A stretch of 64,000 nucleotides of DNA from contig VUYV01000608.1 in assembly GCA_008711295.1 (NCBI GenBank), positions 195,724-259,723 of the forward strand, read 5' to 3'. The notes under the pieces were generated by a model, which worked only from the letters and a program-made list of their open reading frames with translations, searched no databases and had not been told where the DNA came from. Both the position numbers and the translations under genes were made by a program. The stretch's first letter is position 1, and each line of letters begins with the position of its first letter. Below, in pieces: positions 24,201 to 36,500 of this stretch. Source of the stretch: Anarhynchus alexandrinus (lineage: Eukaryota > Chordata > Aves > Charadriiformes > Charadriidae).

Positions 24201-27200
24201 TACTCGCAGGATTTGTTTTATTCAATACATCTTTTTGATTTAAAGAGGTGATAACAGTAAAGAAGAAAGGAGTTACAGAAGTAACTGTAGGGAAGTTTAT
24301 ATGAGTACATAGAACAACTTCTGTCATTGTTAGACTTTTTTTTTTTTTTTTTAGTGCAGACTCTTCTCTGAGTTTAAAATTTAAGCATACATTGCCTGGA
24401 AATTGTTGCTGCTAATACTGTGATAAACACGTGAGAATGCAGCTTTAAATAGTATTTGCTTTGGATGTTTTTAAGTATAAAAAAGTACCTTCTGAAATTT
24501 AAACATGAGTTTTACTGTACTAAGTTTTCTTCTTACTATGGATTTTTAGCTAGGTAATAGCACAGATTTGTAACAGTACAAATTTATTTTGCACATTTTA
24601 GTTCTGCCACTGATTGCATTTTCCATAAGAGGGCATTATAGCAGAGATAATGGTATGAATTTATTCTGTAAGAGGAATACATTACTATGTGTTCTAATCA
24701 ATAGACTAAGAAATAGGAAATTCTTGACAGTTTAAACTCAAGCCTCATGAGTGTCTCTGGAACCTTTGGTTCATTTTGTAAACACTTTAACTGTGTATGG
24801 TGGAGGTGCGGAAACTCCCCAAGACTGAAGTTTGCTTGAAATTTTAAAAAGATACACAGTTTTAAAAGCATATTAAAATCATTAAATCTTAAGAATATGT
24901 ATCATGAGTCATGTAATATCATGTAGATTGTGTTAGCATCATGCTGGTTCCCTGCTGTAGCCAATTGTCTCTCCTCTTAGGAGGTCAGCCAGTTCGCCTG
25001 TGGAGTAATGGGGGTGTGCTGCTTCCTTCCCAAACCCATGTGTGTGACTGTAATGTTGGCATGTGCAGTGTGTTACTTCAGTTAATTACTTGCAGCATGG
25101 CAGTGATGATAAGAACTGAACCGGTGTTCTGGCTACCTGCAGGCACTGCTTGCTGCCAGAGGGTTTTAGGTTCTACTTTCTCTCACCTGTTGTCTCACAG
25201 TTGTTGTTCTCACTCAGAGTTAAGAACAGAATTTCTTCATATTTCTGTTCCATTGTATCTCAAGAAAATTACTTTTTCTAGAATGAGTCAGAAACCTGGT
25301 AAGCAAAGGAGAAGGGGACGCAGAATGTTTTGCTTTTGGAGTAATACTGCTACTGCAGGGGCTTTCTGTCTACGTTGCGCCCGAGACTCTGAACCTTCAG
25401 GCAAGGCAGGCACTGGATCTCCTCTTAATCCATTGTCTTCAACTCCAACTAATAACTCAGGTGGATGAACAGGATCTTGCTGTATGAAGCCAAGTGCATG
25501 GAAGCCAGTGAAAGAGGTAGGACTCTTTAGGTCAGTTATATAACTTCGCTAATTTATTTTGTATTGTGATAGTTGCCCTCTCAGTTGAGGCTTGTATTGA
25601 TTGACAAAGTGTTTTGAAAGTCAAATACAGGCCAGTCTGTCTTTCACCAGCTGTCAGCTTACTAAACAGCTCTAGCACAGCTTCTGTGGTATAGCATTTC
25701 TGTTTTGCTGCCAAAGCTGCTGTATATGTTTCAGTTAATACAATTATTAAGTAAATGACTGTCTGACAGGACCACGAGATCTAATGTGAACACTGTCTTC
25801 TTCCTGCTCTCCTATTTTGGTCTACAACATCAAGAGCACTCTCAATTATGGTTAAGGATGTGCAGGATGTTTCTTTTAGTTTGAAGAAGCTAATGCAACA
25901 GAAACGTCTTGGATGTTTTTAGAAAACATGACTTTGTCTTTTAGAATGATCTGCATCCATGTGTGAGGGCTGACATGATATCATGTCTTGTGCAACTTTA
26001 AGAGACTTCTAGTTTATACCCAGCTCAGAGTCTTGGTAAACTTTGTGTCCACAGCCTTTTTGGGATTTATAGTAACTCCAGGAGAGAAATTTCTGCCTTG
26101 TTAAACAAGATAAATTGAAGTCTTTATGTGCACACTGACTATACAGTCTCTTTTCAGAAAAATTTGGTTCTCTTTTCTAGAACTTCTGTTGGGGCCAGTG
26201 CTTTCCCCTGTACTCCAAAACAGAGGAGGTACTTGAATTTGTCTTTATGAATAATAATTACTTATTAAAATTTTTGATGAAGCAGGTAGGCTTTTGAGCG
26301 TGCTCTCTTCTCTTTTTTTTTTCCTGAAAAGCATTTTCTTTAGTTTAGATTTCTGTGTGAATGTTTGAATCATTATATCTTTGTTAGAATTTTTTTTCTA
26401 GTTCTCAGAAGTGGTCCTACCCTGTGTAAACTACTCAGTATTAAGTAAACTCTTAGTCCCCGATAGGCAATTTGTATTTCTCTATTCCTTCCCTATCCTC
26501 ATCTGAGTTTCATAGTGTGATTTTTTTTTTTATTGTCACATAATAACCAGTGATTCCTGTTTCATATATATTATTCTATGATCTCTTGAGACCAATTTTC
26601 TTTATTCTACTAATACATTTTGAGACCTACATAGTACTGTGTATTGTTGTTGCTTACACCTTGACATCGATTCAGCCTTCCAAGTATTTCAGTGTGTGGA
26701 AGCAAGCGTGTGTTCTGGAGCTGTTGTAAAATGACAGATGTGCATATCTGTAGATCCCTTTATAAAAGATGTCTTTGCGAGGCATATGAACTTTTTGACT
26801 TAAGTCTACCTGTTTGGGCTATGCATGTAACTTTTGCCATCGCAGGGGCATGACAGTCTGAGCGAAGAACATGTCTTTCACTGCTCTTCCTGGCAATGAG
26901 TTCAAACTAATGTTTGACACATTATATAGGCTGAACAATATATGTTTGCTGAACGTCAAGCACAAGCATAGTGTGAAGCATTTCCAGTACAGTTCACTTT
27001 TTGTATTACTTTGGCAGATCCATGAAAGACGAAAATGTCAGGAAAACATCTGCCTCATCACATAGTGCATCTCGCATGCAATTGAAATGAAGTGCCTCAT
27101 CCTTGTTTATTGGTATAACCACATCGTTCACACTTTGCTTATCATGTAATGGCTCTGTAACAGACAGGTCCCTGTGGATGCTTTCCTCTCTTGAGGAAGG

Positions 27201-29769
27201 ATACTTCCTTTAATGCTGTTTCTAATGTGCCTTCCCAAATTTCATTCAAGTGAAGATTGCATAGTTCTATATATGATTTCAGGAATGCTTAAAGATTTCC
27301 CCACTAAGAGGCAATAGAAATCCTTCTAATCTGTTGGGACAGTTCCTGCAAGAGATGCTTTGCTAACCAAGCGCTGTAATGAAATTCTAGCAGATATAAG
27401 TCTAAAAGGGTACCATAGTTGCAGTGCTGGTCTCGGGGACATAGGCAACAACAACAATAGTATCAAATACATCAGTAGACTTTGAGAAGGATGTAACCAC
27501 CCTGACAGATGCCGTGTTTAAGACAGCACTCTCAGTCCCTCCATATTATTCCTTACAAAAGGGATAGGAGCATTCCTGTTTCACATCAAAGACCTTGTGC
27601 CATCTCTCAAGGGAAGCTCAGAAAACTGTAATAGAGAGGCCAAATTCAGCATTGAGACACAACTTGTTGTTAAAACTACCACCACCAAGCGAGTCTTCCC
27701 TAAATCCCGAACGTACCTTTTGAGGACCTGCCTTTTCTGGTTTTACCCAAAGTAGCATTAGCAACAGTCATTTCAATACCACTCAGAATTAATTAGGTCA
27801 ATATTCTCTCTGAAAGTAGTCCATCATGACAAAAAATATATAAAAAAGAAATAAATTGTTTACTCTGATATACTGAGAAAGCTGCAGTATCTTTTAAACT
27901 GTCCATTTGTTTACTTGGTATCATCACTGGCCACTTCAAATGGTGACCTCTTGCTGTTAGCTTTAGTTTTTTCCAGGAACTGCTTGGACTCCAAGACAAT
28001 AAGCCCAGTAGTGCGTCCTGACTCTCCTGAGCTGGTTAAGTTCTCTGTACCTGTTCACATTTTACAAATGTTACCTACTGGAAGCTGCTGATAGAGAAGA
28101 TGCTGAAGTTGTTAAAGTGATGTTCTAATCTCCACTTGACCAGTTTGGCTCATTCTTATCTTCTGGTGGGTAGAAGCCACCTGTTCCACACTGACATATA
28201 TTTAAGAAAACTATTACACATTTTTCTTCAGGGGTGTGGGGTAAGAAGAGCCACTTGTTTCAGTGGGTTGTGATCCTCTTTTCTTGCCTTATTTTAAGGT
28301 TCTCTCATGTATCATGATCACATGGTGGTTTTATCCCCTAAAAAACTGTAAAGGATCCCAACATTTGTCCAGTTCTGTCACTTGCTTTTTGAAAGCATTA
28401 GTGATCCCTTCCACATACCAGGTTTTTGTGCTAACACACACACAAGGCTTAATATCAAAAAAACGTTCTGAAGGACTGTAATCAATGTAGAGCGAGGACT
28501 CCCTTCTGTGTCTCTCATAATTTTAAAAAAATCTTTGCCACCAACCAAAGCACTTCTGGGCTTGTTATCCAGTTTGGTCTTCAGAGTGTCTCTGTGCTGT
28601 TTATTGCTATTCCATGTGACTTTGGTTGTTGGTATTGAATTTCATCTCGCTGCCTGTAACCCACTTCTTTAATATATCAGGCTTGATCTGCAGCTTGTCT
28701 CTGTTGCGCATTTGCTGCACTTCCATTTTTTTTTTTGTGTTTAGCTGTACAGTAGGAATTAGTTGAGCTGACATGTTCTCCAGACAGATTACAGACATTT
28801 ATGACTCATTTTGTCTCTCTTGTAAGCTAATCTTAGCATTTATGAATTTTCAGTCTTTTGTTCCATTAAACTGTTTCCAGAGCATATTCTAGTCCCTTGC
28901 AACAGTCTCTGTGAAATGATACATCTAAGCAATGATTTAAATAAAAACAGACCACCTTATCCATATTTTTCACAGAAAAGAAGAAAGGATCGGGACAAAA
29001 TAGTTTAAATTTTATTTTGACACTGGTAAAATAGAAATACTTATTCATTTTTTTCATGTCCTTGTAGTCAGCTTGAGAGAGTATTCTTTTTTTAAGTCAC
29101 CATCGTTTTTTAAACTGTGTTTAAGTATTATTGTTATTGGAGACTAGTATCTATGTAATTCTGTCATTCTTCTAATATGAATTCAGATATTTTATGGGAT
29201 GCAGCTATAGTACAGGATTTTTCTTTGAACGTGGAATTGTCGGTTTCTTCTGACAGCATTGTGTAGTATTTCCTGGAAACTGCCATACCATGGGAATGTT
29301 TTAGAAGAGTATTCTAGCCTCTCCTCCTTTATTCTCTTTATCAGTGCAGCCTCACAGTGTGTATATTTGCTTATTTAAAGTTGTTTCTCTAGGACTGATG
29401 TCTGTAGAAGTTAGTTGAGCAACCTGTATTATGTGCCTCCCAGGTAATAGCATTTAGTTTTCATAACAGCATAGGAAGCAGAGTAAAGATGGCTTGTGCT
29501 TCCGGTGTACAGTTCTACTTCAAAGCAAATTTAATTTAGTAAGTAAATTGTAGTTGTTTTTCTTAGATAACTAAGTGTATCTGACTACACCGTGTGATGT
29601 AGCAGGAGAGAGGGGAGTCAGGTTTCCCTTTGGAGAAGAGAGAGCGAACTCTGGATTCTGTCTGTGGTCTGTACAGTCTCCAGTCTGAAATCCTGGCCTG
29701 AAAAGGGATTCTGCTAAACTGGCGGTGTTCAGAAAAGGGATTATAACTGTAGATTGTGTTCAGGAAGAC

Positions 29770-30000
29770 CTGCTTTAAAATGAGAAACTTAAGAACATCT
29801 ACTTAGTTCATCCAAAGGAAAGTCAGGAGATGATTCAGTCACAGACTATAAATACATAGGGATAGTTTTCAGAAACCAGAAAGCTTGTGTATTTAGTAGA
29901 AAAAGGCATCTGTATTCCAAGTCAGGGAACTAAAGCTAGATGAATTTAGATGGAAAACTCAATTTTAAAGAAGGATATTAATATAATAAGCATTTCAAAA
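29770..30000 (+). mobile_element. Old CR1/L3-like remnant (ORF2 C-terminal region)
   Basis: The order of motifs follows the 3' part of ancient amniote CR1 ORF2: GAGATGATTCAGTCACAGAC then TATAAATACATAGGGATAG (the 'GD-I-V-YKYL' region of these elements), then CTAAAGCTAGATGAATTTAG and ATGGAAAACTC (the 'LKLDKFRW' region). In-frame stops and indels mark it as long dead. Boundaries are approximate. Confidence 0.55.
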
Positions 30001-30489
30001 GCTTAGTGGGCCAAGATGTAATTGTCAAATCAGGGTAATAAATTAGTATTTCCCATGTAAAAACCATAATGACAAATAAAGTTTGTGCTTGAAAATGTCA
30101 AAATACATCACAGAATCTCTGATTCAACATCTAATATAGTGACTTTAAACAGCTATTTGGAAGCTGTAAACTGCTGGAAAGCAGTTTGTATTTTTAAAAC
30201 CTCTTTTATTACATCTCTTTACTACTGCTTTTAATTTTTATTTTAACTCTATCATTGTTGTTACTCTTTTTTTAAAAAGAGGAACACCATGGGGGAAAAT
30301 ACTGCGTACAGCTTTTTAGAATTTGAGCACATTAAGGCTCATTACAGAGTAGCACTTCAGTAGTTAGATGCTAAATCAAGTGGTATTCAATTTGACTGTG
30401 AAATACTACTGATCAAGATGGTGATAGTACAGACCTAAGACTATATTCCCAGATAAGTGTCAAATGCCAAAGTAGATGCCTATCTCAGA

Positions 30490-30573
30490 GAGAGGAAAAA
30501 AACCAACCAAACAAAAAAAAAAACCACAAAAAACCCCAACCAAACAAACAAACAAAAAAAACAAAAAAAAACT
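30490..30573. repeat. A-rich low-complexity tract, (CAAA)n-like
   Basis: Long run of A with interspersed C (CCAACCAAAC, CAAACAAACAAAC and similar). A shorter equivalent lies at 18808-18846. Possibly decayed poly(A) tails of retroelements, but no attached body is clear. Confidence 0.85.
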
Positions 30574-30989
30574 AGCTAGGGCTGTCCCATCTTTGAGCTT
30601 GGAGTAGTTCCTATGAGTCATTTTACTGTATTAAAAATAATAAGAATCAGGTGTCAATAAAAGAGAATTTAAATTAATGTGGTAAGAGGCACAGGTGATC
30701 AATAGGAGATGACATTTATTCAGGATTTCGTAAGGAACTTGTATTTAATATGACTGAACTGTCTGTTGTGTTGTGTGTGATCTTTTTGTTTAAACTGTCT
30801 GGGTATTCCTGGAATAAAAATTGCAAAAAAGGCAAATACGATGCCCTTTTTAAATGGAGCTAAGCTGTACTCTCTGAGACTACAGCTGATCGGGTCTGAT
30901 TTCCTTATTGTACAAACTTTGAGAAATTCTTTATTAAAAAAGAATTAGCAGGTAGATGGATAAACAGATATTTTGAAGAGAAGTCAGTT

Positions 30990-31985
30990 TGTCTTTGTAG
31001 AGGGAAAATAAGGACTCACAGATCCTCCAGAGTTCTTTGAAAACAGAGAACATGTAGATAAAAATCTACATGGGAACACGTGGTCATCAGAAGGTCATTA
31101 TAATTACAGAAGTCTTTGAAATTAATGGTTCTTGGATCAAAGGGTGTTAAAATTAATGGTCCCATGAGATAAAGAGAAGGATGTTTGGTAGATTTTCAAT
31201 TGATTAAGACAGGTCCCTTCAACTGCGACTGGATTCCCAGAAGGTTGTATTCTTGAAGGGGGGGAGGGGCAAGAAGAAATTGTGAAGCAGAGGTATGCAA
31301 TTTATTTTTATTTTTTATTTTTATTTGCAGGTTAACTAAACTAGCTGCAGAGAATAGCAGACAAAAGTGAATGGGCACAAAAATAGCTGGTGACATTCAT
31401 TGTACAGTAGCAAATGAGGAACAGAGAAGGATAATCCTGCAGGTGTGCATATAGTGATAAGCCACAAATGAAGTATTTCTAGTCCAGAAAGAGACTTTGG
31501 AGTTGTCATTGATAGTTCTCTGAAAATGTCACCCTAGTACTTTGCAGAAAACAGTATATGAAATGTCAGGTATTACTAAAGAGGTAGTAGAGAACAACAC
31601 AGAACATGACACTGAGCATATTTATTTTGGGGTTCCGTTTGCCTTGTTTTAGAAGGGATGTAGCATAAATAAAAAGGAAAAGGGTAATAAAGTGGAATAA
31701 TACAGTTTTCTATAGGGACAGTTAATTTAAAAATAAAAAAGCAGATAATATGGTAGACTGATAAAATAAAAAATGAAATTAAGAAGGCTCTCAATTAGAA
31801 ATGATTTAATAGTTCTCTAATTCTAAATCTGTCGCAACTGTCCTGTAAAAATTCTGCTAAAATTGTGAAGGTCACTACCACAAAATGCTGTAGAGAAGAT
31901 TCAAAAAGAGAATGATTTCAAAATGGAGTTAAACGGATTTGCAAAAGGGCAGGTCTCAGACAGTGGTTCAGGAAGACCTTGACTG
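30990..31985 (+). mobile_element. Old CR1/L3-like LINE remnant, ORF2 to 3' part
   Basis: Three diverged landmarks occur in the correct order. One is an early reverse transcriptase part near 31010-31080. Another, at 31490-31540, is AAAGAGACTTTGGAGTTGTC and ATTGATAGTTCTCTGAAAATG, which corresponds to the 'KDLGV-V-D-S-KMS' region. The third, near 31865-31950, follows the 'VPQ-AVE' then 'FK-ELD-F' part. Frame is destroyed by stops and indels. The element is clearly older than the minus-strand copies at 13340 and 50008. Boundaries are approximate. Confidence 0.55.
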
Positions 31986-33571
31986 TCAGGTTCTGAGATG
32001 GTTTTCTGGGAAAATTACTGGGCATATGTCTAGCTCCTACTTGCCCATCCATCAGTTTTTGCTGTTAATAAGCTTCTTCACCAGGTGGGCCTTTGTTCTC
32101 ATCCAGTAGGGTAGTTTTTACTGTCTGGGTTTTTTTAATGGAGAGGGACATGAACTGTTAGAATAATTTATCTGTCTGCAGTGCATTGTGTTGTTTGATG
32201 TTTCTGAATAAGTTACACTGGGGAAAAAACCCTGGATAAATCTCTAGAGGATGTTATGAAGCCTGGTGATAATGTGAGTTAAATGCAGGGAATCGCATCT
32301 CGGTTTCTCGCTTTTGCGTGTCACTTGGCGATCGTGATCATCTGACCTAGAAAATGCCAAGTCTCCTAAGAAAATGCCATCTGATGGATTCATCCCAAGT
32401 GATCCATCAGTCATGAGATGATCAGAGTGGCAGGAATTAATCTTGAAATGTATCTGGGAAGGTCTAGTGGGTAGATTAATAGTTCCAGAGAATATGATTA
32501 AGGAAAGAAATAACAGGTGAATTCCCTACTGTTGTCCTTAGGCATGTCTAAATTAGAAACATTCTCATTGTGTCTTGCTATGCCTTATTCTAAGGACAGT
32601 AGATATATTGCTGTGCATCTTACAGAATCATAGAATCTTCTTGTGTTCTAATGTAATTGGGAAATGGCAGGAGTGCTGGCAGTTTGCATTTCCTTTGGTG
32701 TTAATTTTTATACCATACATTATTACTTTCACCTACTGTCTTGTAAGGAAGGACTTGGAAAATATGTTTTGACAGCTGCTAATTTGGGTTTGAGCCTCAG
32801 TAACCAGCATAAAAAACATGCTTTGTTTTCTGGTTCTTGAAATGTAAAGCAATTAAGTAGTTATCTACTTATAGCATTATAGCATAACTTGGTTTTACAT
32901 ATCCATTCGTCCACTTTCTTCTTTTGTAGTTCTCAGTGTTAATTTGTCATTTGTTTCAGCACTGTTTCTTCACCTGCTTATTTTTACCTATGTTGCACTG
33001 CTCAAGCTTTATCAATTTTTATCCTTCAACTTCAGCAACCATAATCAGATGAAGTAGAACATACTGTAAAATATCATTTTCTACTTACATTTTTGCTTGC
33101 TGGAAAAAAAACCAAAACTGAGATGTCTGTCAAGCTGGTGCCCTGCTTTGAGCAGCATCCAGAGCAGAGGGTTAGGGGAGAGTATAACCCCAGGACAGAT
33201 AGGCGTGATGTTTCCTCTGAGGGCTTTCAGAGCTTGCTGCCTGTTCCAGTTTAGGGATTCCAAGAGCTGGAGACGGCTTGTGTGTTTGATAACCCTGAAT
33301 CCACAAATTTTCATGGACTTGGCCAGCCTTCTTGTAGTGGCAAGCATTCAACAGTGAAAGAACAGCTTCTGCTTGTTTGTAGCCTAATGAGGGGAGGAGA
33401 GTCGGGGTTACAGCACCTGTTGTGCATGTTGTTCAAAGATTTGTAGTGCAAAACAGTGTTGGAAGCAGAATTCAGGTTGTTTTTAAAGGGAATACCCTTC
33501 TCTTGGACTGAAGAGTCAGACTCTTCTGTTCTGTTTGTTGGCCCTGTTTGGTTTTAGTTCATTTCCTCACT

Positions 33572-33595
33572 GGGGCGGGGAGGAGGGGGGGGGGG
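33572..33595 (+). other. G-rich tract, potential G-quadruplex, in a locally GC-rich segment
   Basis: GGGGCGGGGAGG followed by an 11-base G run, giving well over four G-runs. The surrounding 33545-33775 stretch is unusually GC-rich for this intron and stays open in one plus-strand frame, but the translation is low-complexity (Gly/Arg, then Pro/Glu) and matches nothing I know. Confidence 0.55.
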
Positions 33596-36500
33596 CGACG
33601 CCATGGGGGTGGTCTGCACAAGGAGCCACCTGGGCACTGGCCTGAGGAGCGGAGACTTTGGAACCTCACCTGTCAAAGTCAGCCTGAAACACAGAACTTC
33701 ACCCATGGCCTGACCGCTGTTACAAAAGTGTGGCTAAAGGTACATTTAGCTCAGCCTCTTGTTCTGGGGACGTAAGAATGAAGAAAGTCTTTTTTGAGTA
33801 ATTATGGTAGGGAGGTAAATAAATGCAGGCCATGACCTCCCTTCTTTTTTCCGAAACTTTTTAGTATCCAGAGGTTTTATTGATGCCTGTTAGCTTCTCA
33901 GTGTTTAAGGGCTTGAATCTTTAGTAGAGTTGTGTTGTGCAGTGTTGTTGGAATTATAAAACAAAACTGAAAATTTTCTTTAATTAGTTTGTAATCTTGA
34001 GGGTCTGATGAATTCTGTTTTGCTTTTCTGAGTTGTAATTCAGAAGTCAGAACCCTTGTCTTAGCCCTTTCTACGGACTTTTTTGTAATGAAGAATTTCA
34101 AATACTTGTATCCTAAAGACTTCAAACATTTTATTGTCGATTAGGCACTTTAATTATCTGAACTAAATGGAAATTGGCAGAAATGATTATGTAAATGAAT
34201 ATCCTGTCAAAATTAGACCAAAAGTAAAAAGGAATTGAAGTCGTAACTCAAGAAAAGCTTACATTTTTTCATGTATTTTAAACCATTCTGAGAAACTTAA
34301 GCTACTTTTTGTAATATTTATTGATACTTACGTTTTTCAGGTCAGTATAGTTAATATTTCTTTGTATCCAGAGTAAATGAGGCAGGGATGTGCCACACAA
34401 ACTGTGGCTGATAGATGTTTTGAGCAGCGTGATACCAACACAAAATGTTGGCTTTATGTGACCCCAGGTTTTCCCTGGCACTGATACAGAATAGCAGGTC
34501 TTGCACTTCAAGTTTGTCTTTTGCAGAGCCGTGTGGTTGTGACTGCAGTGTCATCTAACCAGAGGAGGTTTATCCTCTGTTTCAGGGCTGAACCTCATCT
34601 TCCAGCTCCTGTGTATTTGTCCTGAGCAGGTCAGTCCTCATGGAAAGTGCAGGGAACGGTTTAAATGGCTTCTGCACTCATTTTGGATACAGGAGGGTTT
34701 CGTTAGCTCCATCTTAGTTCCAGCTGTAGCTGACTTGGCCTAGTTCCAGTTCATGAGAAGGACAGGCTGGTTTTGTGTGGAACCCAGAATGACTGGCTCA
34801 GGTTTCCCCGCTCTGCCCGAGGGGTTCAGCAGCTTCTGCGCTAGCTAGGTATGGATGCACCATAGTTGTGTGCATTCAGCACTGGTAAAAACAAATTGAT
34901 CGAATCTGACTTGTGTTTCTGTGGTGCAATTAACCTGAAATCCAGATAAAATGCTTATGGATAATTAGAGACCATATGTCAGATTATCTGTAAACCTTGT
35001 TTTTAAAAACGTTGGTTTTGGTCAACACTAAAATTATACAGAAATGTTTTTTTTTCCATTGCAAGGTTACATAAGGCTATATTCTGTACGAAGTTGTACT
35101 GAAAAGTGCTAGAATCTTTAGAAATTTTTAGCAAACAGCATTGTAAGAAAAAAAAATCAGTCTTTATTTACTTGTGAAGTGAAAGTTTGCTCAAGTAATG
35201 TTAGGCTTTAAACCTGTTATAACTTTTTTAGTATTTTAATTTGCTGACAACAGTGAGTGTTTGACAATGCATAAAAGATGCCTATTTTGCTGAAATGTTG
35301 CAGGGCTCCTATGACTCCTTCTACAGCCTGAATGTGTTGTATAATGGTACTTATTTTGAGATTGTATTATAACTGCATGTTGTCATGGAAGCGAGCGAAG
35401 AGCTTCCAGTGTTTCCATGGTGTAAGAATGAATAAAATTAGATGATGCACCTAGCTAGTGATTGCATGGTAAAGATTTTAGCCTTAGCTCTGAGCAATGA
35501 AAAAGCGCAAAGCATCTGGATAGCAATATAAAGCTATCAGAACTGTAGTGAAAGTAATAGTGTATATTTGGGAAGAATTCAGCATGTGTAAAGAAAGATA
35601 CAATGCTAATGCCACTTGTGTGTGAAGCTTTTTGTAAATGAAGTAAGGAGTGGCTTTAGTGTAAAGCCACTTTATGTGTAAATCGGGTCATTATTTTTCC
35701 AAAATCTTCTGAAACTTACATCCTGAAAAGGCTAATGGATTTTAATTAATGGTTGCTATAGATGGCTCTTCGTGTGTGGTTTTCTGTTTGCTTTTCATTA
35801 ATGTGACGCAAATGGCTTTCTGCTCATGCTCAGTGTTTTAGGGCAAATTTTTTTATAAAGAGATTTTTGGACAGGTAGTAATAGATTGCTCACAGAATAA
35901 TGCAATCGTCAATAAAATAATAAATACTTGTCTTAAAATGGAAAGCTCTAGCATGGATTCACTGACTTTCTTCAGATTGCTTCATTACTCCTTAAGTACT
36001 TTGAGGGTAGTGGGGTGCTATAAGTAAGTGAACCTGAGTGTTTCTTGTTCTAAAGATAAAACAGATCATGCTTTAGAGAAGATGAGGTTAATGTGCATAA
36101 CTTTTATATTTTATGAAAAATGCTTCTTACAGATTTACTCAAAAAAAATCCCCAACAAAAAAAGTTTTGGAGCAGAGTAGTGGACAGTTTTGAGAGATAA
36201 CTGATGTGTTTCTAGTATTGGGAGTGATCACTTCCTACTATCAGAGCTAGGTAGATATAGGTTATCTTTGCTCTCCTGGTTTGAGGTGAATGAATTTTAA
36301 GAATAAATTATAAAGAACAAAATAAGCATGAGGAGGATTTAATTATTCCCTGAATAATTTAGGAATGATTGGAAATTATGTGTTCCAAGAGCTTATAAGA
36401 AGCATGTAAACAGTAACCAACTTTTATTGTTGTATTCTGATTTAATAGTGTTCTCAGGAGTGAACAGTCTGTCACATCTCAGTTTCCTACCACAGCATAC

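Noticed and set aside
32624..32638. ACAGAATCATAGAATC-like sequence resembling a CR1 terminus
   Set aside because: The following bases do not continue as CR1. At about 15 bp it may be chance.
33081..33357. Overlapping open frames of 86-88 codons on both strands
   Set aside because: No recognisable domain and no matching splice sites; treated as chance.
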